Positions 9,516-19,656 of a DNA stretch of 64,000 nt are shown here, piece after piece (the stretch's first letter is position 1; each line of letters begins with the position of its first letter). The translations under genes were made by a program, and so were the position numbers. This DNA is from Akkermansiaceae bacterium UBA1315 (lineage in GTDB: Bacteria; Verrucomicrobiota; Verrucomicrobiia; Verrucomicrobiales; Akkermansiaceae): NCBI GenBank assembly GCA_002307065.1, contig DBTN01000042.1:66700-130699 (forward strand), in the 5' to 3' direction. The notes below the pieces were generated by a model. It was not told where the DNA came from. It saw only the letters and a list, made by a program, of their open reading frames with translations, and searched no databases.

Positions 9516-9705
9516 TTTTGAGGGCCTGAGCGACCGGTTTGGAAATGTCCCAGCGGCCGCTCGGTGGAGGACTTTAGAGCGAAGAGAGCTCTGAGGGCAA
9601 CTCGAATTTTAGGGGAATGACAAAGATCGGTTCAGAATGGTTTGGACAATTGTCTCCTCCCGGATGAAACACCTTCCCCGCTGTGCCGAAAGCAACGTTT
9701 TTAAG

Positions 9706-11052
9706 ATGAATCTTTTCCAAGAATCCCGCCTCACGCTCCGGCTTGGGTTCCCGCTGATGATCGGGCAACTCAGTCAGATGCTGATGGGCGTGGTGGATAC
9801 GGTGATGATCGGAAAGCTGGGGGTCACGGATTTGGCGGCGCTGACGTTTGCAAATTCGCTTTTCCACGTGCCATTTGTGTTTGGCATCGGAGTGCTGACG
9901 TCGGTCTCGGTTTTCACGTCGACGGCGCGCGGGGGGAACCAGCCGGAAGCGGCGCGGGGGAGTTGCCGCCATGGACTTTATATTGCGACGGCGCTGGGGT
10001 TGCTCCTGTTTATCGTTTCGTGGTTCATCTCGCTGCGGATGGACATTTTTGGTCAACCGGCGGATGTGGCGGCGAAGACCACGACATTTTTCCGCGTGGT
10101 CATGGCGTCCTTGATCCCGGCATTGGCGGCGATGGCGTTGAAAAATCATGCCGACGCGCTCAACCGACCGTGGCCTCCCTTCTGGATTTTCATCGGCGGA
10201 GTGCTGCTGAATGTCGTGCTGAACTGGATCACGATTTACGGAAAATTCGGCTTGCCCGCTTTCGGGATGAATGGCGCGGCGTGGTCGACGCTTGTCGCGC
10301 GCACGGCGATTCTGATTGCGATGATTGTTTGGCTTTTGAATGCGAAGGGGCTTCGTGAATGGGTGCCTTACCGTTGGTTCCGGAAGCCGCATTTCCCGGA
10401 AATCCAGCGGCTTTTGAAAATCGGCATTCCCGCGAGCCTGCACATGCTCTGTGAAGTGACCGCCTTTTCCGCCGCCGGGCTGATCATGGGCCGGTTTGGG
10501 GCGGTGTCGATGGCGTCCCATCAGATCGCCATCACCTGTGCGGCGACGGCGTTTATGGTGCCGGTCGGACTTTCGATGGCGCTGACCGTGCGAGTCGGCG
10601 AGGCAAATGGCGCGGGTGATTTTCACCGGTTGCGGTCGATCGTGGTGACGGGGTGGGTTTTAGCGACGGCCTTTTCCCTGACGGCGGCGGCGGCGTTGCT
10701 GTTTTTTGGAAAACCTCTGGCCGGGTTGTTCGTCGAGGATGCAGCGGTCATTTCGCTGACGGCATCGCTGTTGGTGATCGTTGGGGTTTTCCAGCTTTTC
10801 GACAGTCTTCAAGTCGCCTCAGCATCGATGTTGCGAGGTCTCCACGACGTTCACGTGCCGGCGGCCATGGGTTTTGTCGCATACTGGCTCATCGGATTGC
10901 CGGTCGCCATCATGTTCGCGTTCTTTTTGAAATGGACCGCCGTCGGCGTTTGGTGGGGGCTCGCTGCGGGACTGCTCATCTCCTGCATCACCTTGTGCCA
11001 TCGGTTGTGGGAAAAAACCGGCGCGCCAAAATCAGTCGAGCGCAGCCTTTAA
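9706..11052 (+). CDS. MATE-family multidrug/Na+ exporter
   Basis: This 448-residue integral membrane protein begins MNLFQESRLTLRLGFPLMIGQLSQM. It has about 12 hydrophobic segments in two halves, as in NorM/DinF-type transporters. Family hallmarks are the early GFPLMIGQLSQMLMGVVDTVMIGKLG and, at the start of the second half, LLKIGIPASLHMLCEVTAFS. These proteins export cationic compounds in exchange for Na+ or H+. The substrate cannot be told. ATG codons further upstream exist, but the chosen one begins the conserved N-terminus. Its 3' end overlaps that of the convergent minus-strand gene by 21 bases. Confidence 0.9.
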   Translation: MNLFQESRLTLRLGFPLMIGQLSQMLMGVVDTVMIGKLGVTDLAALTFANSLFHVPFVFGIGVLTSVSVFTSTARGGNQPEAARGSCRHGLYIATALGLLLFIVSWFISLRMDIFGQPADVAAKTTTFFRVVMASLIPALAAMALKNHADALNRPWPPFWIFIGGVLLNVVLNWITIYGKFGLPAFGMNGAAWSTLVARTAILIAMIVWLLNAKGLREWVPYRWFRKPHFPEIQRLLKIGIPASLHMLCEVTAFSAAGLIMGRFGAVSMASHQIAITCAATAFMVPVGLSMALTVRVGEANGAGDFHRLRSIVVTGWVLATAFSLTAAAALLFFGKPLAGLFVEDAAVISLTASLLVIVGVFQLFDSLQVASASMLRGLHDVHVPAAMGFVAYWLIGLPVAIMFAFFLKWTAVGVWWGLAAGLLISCITLCHRLWEKTGAPKSVERSL

Positions 11053-11538
11053 CCGCCAGCGTTCATCCCGGTGGAGCACAAAATCGCGTTTCACCGGTTT
11101 CTCCCCTTTCGCCACGCCATATTCGACGGTCACCCAGACCTTCTCGCCTTTCCGCTCCAGCGTCCGAATCCGGAAAACCGGTTCACGCCGGATGCGGAAA
11201 AAACAGTGGATCGGCACATCCGGGTGCGGCGCGTTCCACAAATACCGGGCGGGAGGAAAATCCGCGACATCGGCCAGCGCGCTCAAGATTTCGCGCAGCA
11301 ACCGGCTGCCATGCCGCTTCACCAGCCTGGATCCGGCCCGGCGGGACAGCAGTTGCTCGATCCAAGCCGCCGCCGGATTTTGGTGATCTTCCTCCATCTC
11401 CGTGATCAGCTCCCGAGCGTGCAGCGCCATCAGCGCCTGCAATTCCTCTCGTTCGATTTCCCCGCTCTCATATTGAGCAAAAATCTGATGCGGCGGAGGA
11501 ATCATCATTTCCAAAAGCGGTAACGTCCCCCGGCGCAT
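11032..11538 (-). CDS. Protein of unknown function (about 168 aa)
   Basis: I do not recognise this protein. It is soluble and rich in Arg and Glu, with a helical first half (EREELQALMALHARELITEMEEDHQNPAAAWIEQLLSRR, given here in outline only) and a C-terminal half that looks like beta strands (VPIHCFFRIRREPVFRIRTLERKGEKVW). The reading frame runs farther upstream, but that part is Arg/Pro-rich and unlike a protein. The ATG at 11538 or the ATG pair at 11505-11508 is preferred. It is convergent with the MATE gene and overlaps its last 21 bases, so the two may share a termination zone. Confidence 0.6.
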   Translation of the reverse strand: MRRGTLPLLEMMIPPPHQIFAQYESGEIEREELQALMALHARELITEMEEDHQNPAAAWIEQLLSRRAGSRLVKRHGSRLLREILSALADVADFPPARYLWNAPHPDVPIHCFFRIRREPVFRIRTLERKGEKVWVTVEYGVAKGEKPVKRDFVLHRDERWRLKAALD

Positions 11539-11741
11539 TTGCAAGTTCTCTCCGAAATCATGCGGCCAAAATCTCGACCCTCTCAGGCCGAACACCCACC
11601 GCCAAATGGCAAGTCGATGATTGGCGCCCAAAACCTTACACCATTTGCATAAGGCTATGCTTGTTAGACCATTGCCGAAAAACGGCAATTGATCTAAAAC
11701 ACGACCGATCACGTCCCCCGCGATCTCATCCCCCGTCCCCC

Positions 11742-12464
11742 ATGAAATCATTACTGTCCCCTCAAACGGTGGCGTTTCAGCTTCTTGTCTCGATGGCCTC
11801 GCTGTCGGCGCAAAACCTGAGCATGCCTCTTTCCGCTCCTGAAACCACCGAGAGCAGCCGCCCGGTTGAGCCCCCGCTTTTGCAGGGCCTTGAGACCTCG
11901 ACTTCTCACACGGGAGCCCTTTCCTCCTCCAGCGCACCTGCGCAAACCGTGTCCGCCACGACGGAAGTCGCACCGGAAAAAACCGCTACCATCGATTGCC
12001 CAGCGATCGGTCTGAGCCTTGAGGAACGCATCAAAAACGAACCTTCCAAAATCCTCGAAATCGTCGAATCGGAAGTGCGTGAAAATCCATCCTGCGCCTG
12101 TGAAGTGGTGAAATCCGCCATCAAAGCGTCAGACGCGGACACCGCACTGGTGGGCGATATCGTCGAAGTCGCAAGCACCGCCGCGCCCGACTCGATGCGC
12201 CTGATTTCCCAATGCGCGATCGCTGCCGCACCGGACTCTCTCGCGACCGTCCAAGCGGTTCTCGCCAAACTCGATCCGAATCAGGGTGAAAGCGGTTCCA
12301 GCGCGAAAAGTGCGAAAAGCGCAAAGGGTGACGCAAAAGAAGCCGCCGCACAAACCGCACCGAATCCCGTTCCAGATCCGGCCAACCCACTCAATCTTCC
12401 CCCTATGGGCGCACCGGTCATTCCTTACCTGATTCTTCCACCCGTCGTGACCGACGTGGACTGA
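11742..12464 (+). CDS. Secreted protein of unknown function with signal peptide
   Basis: The 240-residue product opens with a signal peptide (MKSLLSPQTVAFQLLVSMASLSAQ). A Ser/Thr/Pro-rich linker, a compact helical centre (residues about 85-185, with the cysteine-bearing SCACEVVKSAIKASD and repeated PDS words) and a low-complexity Lys/Ala/Pro tail ending in PPVVTDVD follow. It resembles small secreted proteins common in Verrucomicrobiota, but I know no function. It stands alone, and a hairpin with a T run follows at about 12508. Confidence 0.7.
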   Translation: MKSLLSPQTVAFQLLVSMASLSAQNLSMPLSAPETTESSRPVEPPLLQGLETSTSHTGALSSSSAPAQTVSATTEVAPEKTATIDCPAIGLSLEERIKNEPSKILEIVESEVRENPSCACEVVKSAIKASDADTALVGDIVEVASTAAPDSMRLISQCAIAAAPDSLATVQAVLAKLDPNQGESGSSAKSAKSAKGDAKEAAAQTAPNPVPDPANPLNLPPMGAPVIPYLILPPVVTDVD

Positions 12465-12507
12465 CCCTTTTGGGACCGAAAATCCCCCCATTTCCCGTTC
12501 CAGAACG

Positions 12508-12553
12508 AAGTCACTCGCCGCTTTTGCGTGCGGGTGACTTTTTGTTTTCCACA
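12508..12553 (+). terminator. Rho-independent terminator
   Basis: An imperfect stem AAGTCACTCGCCGC / GCGTGCGGGTGACTT closes over a TTTT loop and is followed by TTTTTG. It lies 44 bases after the secreted-protein gene. Confidence 0.7.
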
Positions 12554-12642
12554 AGAACCCGAACGAAAAATAGACGCTTTTTGATCTGATGAAAATTCCC
12601 CTTTGCCTGCTCGGCTCTCGTTTATAGGCTGACGATTCCTTG

Positions 12643-13503
12643 ATGGACCAGCCCACTCCTGCCGTTGAAATTCGCGATCTTGTGAAGGACTTTAAAACGT
12701 CTTTTCGCCGTCAGATGCTGCGCGCTGTCGACGGAGTTTCGATTCGAATCCTGCCCGGTGAAGTTTACGGGCTGATCGGTCCGAATGGTTCTGGAAAATC
12801 GACGATCATGAAAGCGCTGCTCGGGCTCGTCGCTCCGACGTCGGGGACCTGCGCGATCTTTGGCCAGGATTCGCTCAAAGTGGACTCCCGGAACGACGTG
12901 GGATTTCTGCCGGAAAACCCCTACTTTTATAAACATCTCAGCGGCGAGGAAACGTTGGAGTTTTACGGAAAACTCTGCGGTCTGAAGGGAAAAGCGTTGA
13001 GAGAAAGAGTCGCCGAATTGCTCAAACTCGTCGATCTCGAAAGCGCCGGGAAGCGTCGCATCGGCGGATATTCGAAAGGCATGCTGCAGCGCATCGGCCT
13101 TGCCCAAGCGCTGATCCAAGAACCACGTTTGGTGATTTTGGACGAACCGACGGCGGGGGTCGATCCCATCGGTTCCCGCCAGATCCGCGATCTGATTTTG
13201 AAACTTCGCGAGCGAGGCATCACGGTCTTCCTCTGCTCTCACCTGCTGGAGCAAGTGCAGGAGGTTTGCGATCAGGTCGGCATTATTTTCAGAGGAAAAA
13301 TCGTCAAGGAAGGTCGCCTCGAAGATCTCATCGCGATCGAAGACCAAACGGAAATCATCCTGCGAAATGCCAGCCCCGAACTGCTTTCGGAGATTACCGG
13401 TTTGATCGGACGATTTCCTGCCACCGAGTTGGTGAGAACCGGCAAACCGCGCACGACTCTGGAACGGCTGTTCCTGCGTGAAACTCTTGGAAAAAACCCA
13501 TGA
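12643..13503 (+). CDS. ABC transporter ATP-binding protein
   Basis: The protein has 286 residues from MDQPTPAVEIRDLVKDF. It has Walker A GPNGSGKST, the signature YSKGMLQR, Walker B LVILDEPT, then GVDPIGS and the switch His in LCSHLLEQV. The shape (single NBD, C-terminal extension of about 70 residues) fits the ABC-2/NatA-type exporters. It overlaps the following permease gene by 4 bases, and the three genes 12643-15384 form one operon. A TTG one codon upstream is an alternative start. The substrate is unknown; gliding-type or polysaccharide exporters of this family are possible analogues. Confidence 0.93.
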   Translation: MDQPTPAVEIRDLVKDFKTSFRRQMLRAVDGVSIRILPGEVYGLIGPNGSGKSTIMKALLGLVAPTSGTCAIFGQDSLKVDSRNDVGFLPENPYFYKHLSGEETLEFYGKLCGLKGKALRERVAELLKLVDLESAGKRRIGGYSKGMLQRIGLAQALIQEPRLVILDEPTAGVDPIGSRQIRDLILKLRERGITVFLCSHLLEQVQEVCDQVGIIFRGKIVKEGRLEDLIAIEDQTEIILRNASPELLSEITGLIGRFPATELVRTGKPRTTLERLFLRETLGKNP

Positions 13504-14411
13504 CCGCTCAGCCCGCACCCCTCCGAGGTTCTCATTTCAGCCGGATTCTGGTGATCGCCCTCCACGCCTTCACCCAGTTGGCGCGCATGAAGGTATTCTA
13601 CTTTCTTGCCGTTTTCGCGGTGATCATGCTCGTCAGCAATTTTTTCAATCTCCCTCAACACGAAGGCCCCGAATCGATCGGCGTGAACGTGCTGCGATCG
13701 ATCAAAAGTTCTTCGTTAGGAACGATGCATCTCTTTTCCGTGGTGTTATCCGTTGTCGCGACCGCGCTGTTGCTGCCGAAGGACATCGAGGATCGGACGC
13801 TTTACACCATCCTCGCCAAACCGGTCCCGCGCATTGATTACCTGGCAGGCAAATTGCTGGGGGTCTTGCTGCTTATTTTCGTTTCGCTCGCCCTGATGGA
13901 CTTGCTCATGACCGCCGTCCTGCACGTCCGCACCGGCATCGTCATCGATCAACAGGTCGCCTACGCGAAACAACAAGGCTGGCCGGAGGATTCGATCGCG
14001 CTGCTCCGCACGGAAGCCCTGAACCATGGGGCGAACTGGTCTCTCCAAGGCGCGGTGTTCGCGGTGTTTCTGCGCTCCATCATCATCGCCTCGCTCGCCC
14101 TGCTCATCTCGACCTTTTCCACCAGCACGCTTTTCACCACGATCATCAGTTTCTTGATCTATTTCATCGGGCACTTCCAAGCGGATGCGCTGGATGCCTT
14201 TCTTCGCGGCGGAACAGCGGTGGAAACGATTCTGACCGGGCTCGTGTCGCTCGTGCTGCCGAATTTCCAGATCTTCAATGTCATCGACGCCGTGATCGAG
14301 GGACAGGCTTTTCCGCTGGCGGCCCTCGGAAAACTGACCGGGCTCGGCCTGTTTTACGCGGTCTTTTACACCGTTTCGTCGTGGTTCATTTTTAGCGAAA
14401 AAGAATTTTAA
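13500..14411 (+). CDS. ABC transporter permease (ABC-2 type)
   Basis: This 303-residue membrane protein has about six hydrophobic segments, beginning at VFYFLAVFAVIMLVSNFF. The family-typical PKDIEDRTLYTILAKPVPR follows the second segment, with a large periplasmic insertion before SIIIASLALLISTFSTS. The start overlaps the ATPase stop (ATGA). It supplies the channel for the preceding ATPase. Confidence 0.85.
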   Translation: MTAQPAPLRGSHFSRILVIALHAFTQLARMKVFYFLAVFAVIMLVSNFFNLPQHEGPESIGVNVLRSIKSSSLGTMHLFSVVLSVVATALLLPKDIEDRTLYTILAKPVPRIDYLAGKLLGVLLLIFVSLALMDLLMTAVLHVRTGIVIDQQVAYAKQQGWPEDSIALLRTEALNHGANWSLQGAVFAVFLRSIIIASLALLISTFSTSTLFTTIISFLIYFIGHFQADALDAFLRGGTAVETILTGLVSLVLPNFQIFNVIDAVIEGQAFPLAALGKLTGLGLFYAVFYTVSSWFIFSEKEF

Positions 14412-14415
14412 GCCG

Positions 14416-15384
14416 GTGAATCTTTGGAAAAAATCCGCCCTTTTCAGCGTCGCCCTTCTAGCGACCGGTCTGGCGCGGATTCCTTTCGAGAAATCGCTCA
14501 CCCGCGAGCTTCGGGAAACCGGTTTGCTGACGCCACCGCCGGCGGTCGGCACGCTGGATAAAATCGGCCAAACCAGTTCCGCCGTGGCGCTCGGCGGCCT
14601 CCGCACCTTGGTGGCGACGTTTCTCAACCTGCGCGCTTTCACGTATTTCACCGAACAACGCTGGGACGATGTCCGGGATACCTTCGAAACCATCGTCGAT
14701 CTCGCACCGCGAACCCGTTATTATTGGGAAACGGCCTCCTGGCACCTAGCGTATAACGCCGCTTCATATTACCAGCAGGATTCCGATCTGCCACCGCTCC
14801 GCCGCCGTGAAGCCTGGCGCGCCTCGATTTTCCAAGGCCGGGAATTCCTCGAACGTGCCATCCGAAACAATCCCACCGACTGGAGCCTCCAATCCAATCT
14901 CGGATTTTTGCTTTCTGATTCAAATAAATTTCAGGCATTCCCTGATCGCCAAGCGACTTTTGCCGCCGCCGCGGAGGCTTACAAGGCCGCTGCGGACACG
15001 GGAGACGCCCCCAGTTTCGTCCGGCGCGCCCAGCTTTATGCCCTTGCCCGCATTCCCGGCCGTGAAAACGAAGCGCTTGATCTCGCCGAAAGCCTTTATC
15101 GCCAATCTCGAATCAACCACACTCCGACGCTTCTGAGCCTTCTCTTCGTCCTGAGAATGCACGCCGATCCCTCCCAGAACGCCGCCGCTCTGGCACGGAC
15201 GATTTTCGGAACCGACCAACGCGCCTACGACAACCTTTCCCTCCACTGGATGCGGCAAAAGGAAATGCTACCGGTCGATGGCGTCGCCGCCGCGCTGCAA
15301 GCGCTCGAAACAAGCCTCCACATCCCGCCCGGGAAAAGCGTCTTTTCCAACACCACCGCTCCCACCGATGACCTTTCGAAATAA
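14416..15384 (+). CDS. Membrane-anchored TPR-like protein
   Basis: The 322-residue product starts at a GTG four bases after the permease. It has one N-terminal hydrophobic segment (SALFSVALLATGLARI) and then helical repeats with TPR-like spacing (AFTYFTEQRWDDVRDTFETIVDLAP, FLERAIRNNPTDWSLQSNLGFLLSD, AAEAYKAAADTG). No catalytic motif is visible. Its position suggests an accessory part of the ABC exporter, such as an assembly or docking protein, but this is inference. Confidence 0.75.
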   Translation: MNLWKKSALFSVALLATGLARIPFEKSLTRELRETGLLTPPPAVGTLDKIGQTSSAVALGGLRTLVATFLNLRAFTYFTEQRWDDVRDTFETIVDLAPRTRYYWETASWHLAYNAASYYQQDSDLPPLRRREAWRASIFQGREFLERAIRNNPTDWSLQSNLGFLLSDSNKFQAFPDRQATFAAAAEAYKAAADTGDAPSFVRRAQLYALARIPGRENEALDLAESLYRQSRINHTPTLLSLLFVLRMHADPSQNAAALARTIFGTDQRAYDNLSLHWMRQKEMLPVDGVAAALQALETSLHIPPGKSVFSNTTAPTDDLSK

Positions 15385-15459
15385 ATCCGTATCCCGATTT
15401 CGTCTGGACAGCCGGTCCCATCCCGACAGACTCCCCGTCCCTATCTCGTAATCGAAATC

Positions 15460-16182
15460 ATGCGGATCGCTCTATTCGGTGACATTCACGCCAACCTCGA
15501 AGCCCTTGAAGCCGTTCTTGACGACGCTTCCCGTCAAGGCGTGACCGATTTCGTCTGCATGGGGGATGTCGTAGGATACAATGCCGATCCCGTCGCTTGT
15601 CTGGAAAAAATCCGCGCGATGGGATGCCCTACCATCAAGGGAAATCACGACGAAGATGCTTCCGGCGATCATTCGCTCGACAGCATGAACCCGGTCGCGG
15701 CCGCCGCGCTCGAATGGACGCGCAATCAGCTCGATGACGACCAACGGCAATGGCTGCGCCGGCTGCGCATGGTCCGCCAGGTTTCCGATTTCACCGTGGT
15801 TCATAGCACGCTCGATCAGCCAGCGAACTGGAACTACGTGACCAACCGGTTCGACGCCGGTGCGAACTTTTCCTACCAGTTCACCCAACTTTGCTTCCAC
15901 GGCCACACCCACGTGCCGCGCATTTACGTCAAGTCGGACAAAGTTCAAGAAGTCCCCGCCGAATCGATCACCCTCGAAGCAGGCTCCAAATATTTCATCA
16001 ACGTCGGCTCCGTCGGCCAGCCGCGAGACGGCGATTGGCGGGCCTGTTATGCGATCTACGATCTCGAACGACAGCTCATCGTTTTTCGCAGAATTGAATA
16101 CGATATCGCCACGACGCAGCAGAAAATTTTAGCCGCCGGATTGCCTCCGATGTTGGCCGAAAGACTCGCGGAAGGACGCTGA
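15460..16182 (+). CDS. Calcineurin-like metallophosphatase (YfcE/MJ0936-like)
   Basis: The 240-residue protein has all metal-binding blocks in order: FGDIHANLEAL, MGDVVGYNADP, KGNHDED, and the late FHGHTHVPR. The C-terminal INVGSVGQPRDGDWRACY matches the small phosphodiesterase group of this superfamily. It hydrolyses phosphoesters with two metal ions; the true substrate is not known. It is on the same strand as the ABC operon and 75 bases from it, and may be transcribed separately. Confidence 0.9.
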   Translation: MRIALFGDIHANLEALEAVLDDASRQGVTDFVCMGDVVGYNADPVACLEKIRAMGCPTIKGNHDEDASGDHSLDSMNPVAAAALEWTRNQLDDDQRQWLRRLRMVRQVSDFTVVHSTLDQPANWNYVTNRFDAGANFSYQFTQLCFHGHTHVPRIYVKSDKVQEVPAESITLEAGSKYFINVGSVGQPRDGDWRACYAIYDLERQLIVFRRIEYDIATTQQKILAAGLPPMLAERLAEGR

Positions 16183-16348
16183 TTTTCCGCCGGAAAACAC
16201 TCGAAATCGGCACTTGCCAAAATTCTGGCACCGCCATAAGTGTACAAAGTCGGCAGTGCAAATACGCTTGCCGACTCGCTTCGTCTGGTCTCTTACGCCA
16301 TGGTCTCAGGAAGTGTTGAATGTGATGGCGTAATTAGAATAGAAGAAA

Positions 16349-16804
<456 letters not shown>

Positions 16805-16830
16805 TCCCTTCTGTTCGCATTAAAATCTCC

Positions 16831-16874
16831 AAACGCCCGTTCCTCTTTCGAGAGGAACGGGCGTTTTTTTTGGG
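16831..16874 (+). terminator. Strong rho-independent terminator
   Basis: A 15-base near-perfect stem (AACGCCCGTTCCTC / GAGAGGAACGGGCGTT) with loop TTTC is followed by a run of T. It ends the RRM gene. Confidence 0.92.
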
Positions 16875-16973
16875 GCGTAGCGGGCGGCCAGATGGTACCC
16901 TCGGTGATACAACCCCGATCTCAGATCGGACCCGGCACCGCAAGCGCCGGACATCGACGCACCGCTCGATGTT

Positions 16974-18083
16974 TCATTCGAAATAGCAGCGCTTCACTCG
17001 CGGCGTGATTCCAGTGAAAACCTCCCAGACGATGATTCCGGCTTTTGCCGCGACTTCGGAAACCGGCAGATTTGCCCCGAACATTTCGACCTCGTCCCCT
17101 TCCTCGATTTCCTCACATCCGGTGACATCCACCATGGTCTGATCCATCGTCACCCGACCGAGAATCGGAAATCTCCGCCCGCGAATCCAGACTTCCGCGC
17201 CTGCGCCGGAGACCGCCCGCGGGTAACCGTCACCATAACCGACCCCGACCGTCGCCACCCGCGTCGGCCGCTGCGTGACGAATTGGCGGCCATAAGAAAC
17301 GCCGTGCCCGGCTGGCAAAGTCCGCACCAGAGTGATGCGCGATTTTAAACTCATGACCGTCGAAAGCTCATCCTGGAATCCGGGCAACGGAGAAACCCCG
17401 TAAAGCATCAGCCCGGGACGCGCCAGGTTGCACCATTTCCCGTCATAACCCAGAAGTCCGGCGCTGTTCGCCAAGTGCCGCCAGCGAAACACTTCCGGAC
17501 CGCCAAGCTCGGCAATGATGGCGCGAAACCGGTCGAATTGGCGCTTGGTGAAATCCTCATCCTCATCGGCCGACGGCAAATGCGAGCCCACCCCTTCGAT
17601 CTCCAGATGCTTCAGTTTTTTCAATTCCGCCAACGTTTCGGGCAAATGCTCCGGAACAAATCCGCCCCGGCCCATCCCGGTATCGATCGAAAGATGAACC
17701 CTCAGCACCTTATTCATTTCACCGGCTAAGCGATCGAAATGCCCCGCTTCCTCCAACGAGGAAAGGCACGGCGTCCAATCGCGGGCGACGATTTCCGCAC
17801 GTTCTTCCGCCCAAGTTGCACCCAACAAATAGATTCTCGTCGCCACACCGGCGTCGCGAATCCGCCGCGCCTCACCGACATTGGCCACGCCGAAAAACGC
17901 AATCTTCTCGGATTCCAGTGCCCGGGCCACATCTTCGAGACCGTGACCATAGGCGCCGGCCTTGACGATCGCCATCAAATCGCAGCCGCTTTTTTTTCGG
18001 GCGATTGCCAGGTTTCCCCGCATCGCCGCCAAATTGATTTCCGCCCACGCGCGAGGCGGAGAAATAGGAAAAGTTTCGCTCAC
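16974..18083 (-). CDS. alr: Alanine racemase
   Basis: The 369-residue protein is full length. The PLP lysine lies in MAIVKAGAYGHG. The substrate-binding blocks HLSIDTGMGRGG and HLANSAGLL are present, as are the catalytic Tyr in GHGVSYGRQF and the late MDQTMVDVTG. It makes D-alanine for peptidoglycan. It is transcribed toward the RRM gene and is the only gene of its unit; the pre-pilin gene upstream on the same strand ends in its own terminator. Confidence 0.95.
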   Translation of the reverse strand: MSETFPISPPRAWAEINLAAMRGNLAIARKKSGCDLMAIVKAGAYGHGLEDVARALESEKIAFFGVANVGEARRIRDAGVATRIYLLGATWAEERAEIVARDWTPCLSSLEEAGHFDRLAGEMNKVLRVHLSIDTGMGRGGFVPEHLPETLAELKKLKHLEIEGVGSHLPSADEDEDFTKRQFDRFRAIIAELGGPEVFRWRHLANSAGLLGYDGKWCNLARPGLMLYGVSPLPGFQDELSTVMSLKSRITLVRTLPAGHGVSYGRQFVTQRPTRVATVGVGYGDGYPRAVSGAGAEVWIRGRRFPILGRVTMDQTMVDVTGCEEIEEGDEVEMFGANLPVSEVAAKAGIIVWEVFTGITPRVKRCYFE

Positions 18084-18160
18084 GCGCCCAGACTAGACCG
18101 GTCAACCGGCTCAGCAAGAATGGACAACGGTTTTCTCCCCATTCTTCGAGGTCCAGGCAC

Positions 18161-18198
18161 AAAAAAACCGGAAGACTTCGCAGCCTTCCGGTTTGATG
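18161..18198 (-). terminator. Rho-independent terminator of the pre-pilin gene
   Basis: Read on the minus strand, AAACCGGAAGG pairs with CTTCCGGTTT across a short loop and is followed by TTTTTTT, just after the stop of the pre-pilin gene. Confidence 0.85.
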
Positions 18199-18210
18199 AA
18201 AGTTCAGAGA

Positions 18211-18948
18211 TCAGTTGTCGTCCGCTTGTTTCACCGCGGAACCGCTGCCACCGCCCCGGCGTTCTGGGGCTTTGATGACCGGGTTGATCTCGGTTCCCCA
18301 GACGGTTTCCTCACCGGTTTGGAGCAGAGTCTTGCCGCCACCCATGATGGCTTTGTTATCCGTTGGGCGGATGTTGAGCAGTTTCACACTGCTGTCGATG
18401 TGAAGAACTACGGCCTTGCGGTCGTAGGGCTCGACGTCGAAATCACCCGATGTGCTGGCATTGAGCAAAGCTGCGACCGCGATAGGACGGCCTGGGTTGC
18501 CGGTGCCGATCGCGGAGTCGTTGTCCATGATGTAGCCGAAGCCGACTTCGCCTGCTTCAAGAGCATTGTTGCCGTTGAAAATGTTATCCGGTTTTTTGGA
18601 GTACGAAGCTTTCGCATAGAACGGGTTTTCCGACTGCACGATGCCTGCGGCGATGAGCTGGCGGAAATAATCGTTCGCGGTGTCTCCAGAGAAATTCAAA
18701 GTCGATCCGCTGTTTTCGGTGACGTCTTCGCGGGTGGAAGTATCCGGGAAACCACCGTAATCGGATTCGAAGTCCGCAAGGCCGAGCATGAGCTGGCGGG
18801 CATTGTTCATGGCTTCCGTTTGATCGCCTTTTTTGCGGAAACGGATGATTTGTGGTGCAGTGAGGCCCGCGAGTGCCGCGATGATCACGATCACAACAAG
18901 AAGCTCCACCAAGGTGAAGCCTGCGGCTGTTTTACGATTCAGTTTCAT
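18211..18948 (-). CDS. Type IV pilin-like / type II secretion pseudopilin-like protein
   Basis: The 245-residue precursor has a short basic leader (MKLNRKTAAG) and the pre-pilin peptidase site G/FTLVELLVVIVIIAALAGL, with Glu at position 5 after the cut. The C-terminal two thirds are soluble and rich in Asn, Asp and Ser. Such proteins with this exact start occur in large numbers in Verrucomicrobiota and Planctomycetota genomes, often as single genes far from pilus operons. Its target (pilus, pseudopilus or surface) is unknown. It has its own terminator. Confidence 0.88.
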   Translation of the reverse strand: MKLNRKTAAGFTLVELLVVIVIIAALAGLTAPQIIRFRKKGDQTEAMNNARQLMLGLADFESDYGGFPDTSTREDVTENSGSTLNFSGDTANDYFRQLIAAGIVQSENPFYAKASYSKKPDNIFNGNNALEAGEVGFGYIMDNDSAIGTGNPGRPIAVAALLNASTSGDFDVEPYDRKAVVLHIDSSVKLLNIRPTDNKAIMGGGKTLLQTGEETVWGTEINPVIKAPERRGGGSGSAVKQADDN

Positions 18949-19153
18949 TGGTTTGTTTTATGGGTTTACATGATGGGACAATCGTCCCGCTTGTATGATA
19001 ATCCCCAGTCAAATCGAAAGGAGATTGCCAAAAAGATAAGAGCTGAGCCGGTGGGCGCAAGAAGGAAGTTCCTGATGCCGATGCGGAAAGGAAAAACCCC
19101 ATTTTTCGAGGTCACCCGCAACGAGCGTCAGCCATCCCAGAAATCCCCCGTGA

Positions 19154-19609
19154 CTAACTCGCTCCCACCCGCTGGCTCAACAGCGCTTTTTGCCGCTGAT
19201 TCGCTTCTTTTTTCGCGCCGCTGAGCAACCGGTATTCGCTATCGGTGATCCGATACGGGCCGGTAAACTCGACTTCATTTCCGCGGGTCGACCGCGTCCG
19301 GCAGGCGAAAGCGTGGTGTTTTTCCAGGTAGTAAAAAATCAGATACTGCCGATCGTGGCTGTTCGTTTCCGCGTAGAAATCGGGTAGACCGGTTTGGTCG
19401 AGAAACACGGCGAGGTCAGGGTAAATCTGGGATTTTACCTGCAAGCGATCGTAACCGAATGACGCAGGATCCTTGCGCACCAGCATCATCTGATTGTTCG
19501 CAGCGGCATCCTGCGAAAGCGGATTCCAGCCGGACGAACAGGCCCCCAGAAGGACAGCCCCTAGGATGACTCCGCTCACTCGACTCCATTTCAAAAACAC
19601 GTTCCTCAT
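19154..19609 (-). CDS. Small lipoprotein of unknown function
   Basis: Starting at MRNVFLKWSRVSG the product has 151 residues. A hydrophobic leader ends in the lipobox LLGAC, so it should be exported and lipidated. The mature part has a conserved-looking middle (QIYPDLAVFLDQTGLPDFYAET) and an aromatic run YLIFYYLEKHHAFACR. No family is recognised. It follows the protease gene on the same strand with 47 bases between them, so both may be co-transcribed. Confidence 0.7.
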   Translation of the reverse strand: MRNVFLKWSRVSGVILGAVLLGACSSGWNPLSQDAAANNQMMLVRKDPASFGYDRLQVKSQIYPDLAVFLDQTGLPDFYAETNSHDRQYLIFYYLEKHHAFACRTRSTRGNEVEFTGPYRITDSEYRLLSGAKKEANQRQKALLSQRVGAS

Positions 19610-19656
19610 CTGAAAATTTGCGGCAGTCCGATTTCGGCCACGCTCGATTCTACGTT

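Noticed and set aside
9574..10626. 350-residue frame antisense to the MATE exporter
   Set aside because: It is very Arg/His/Pro-rich, a shadow of the GC-rich coding strand of the exporter.
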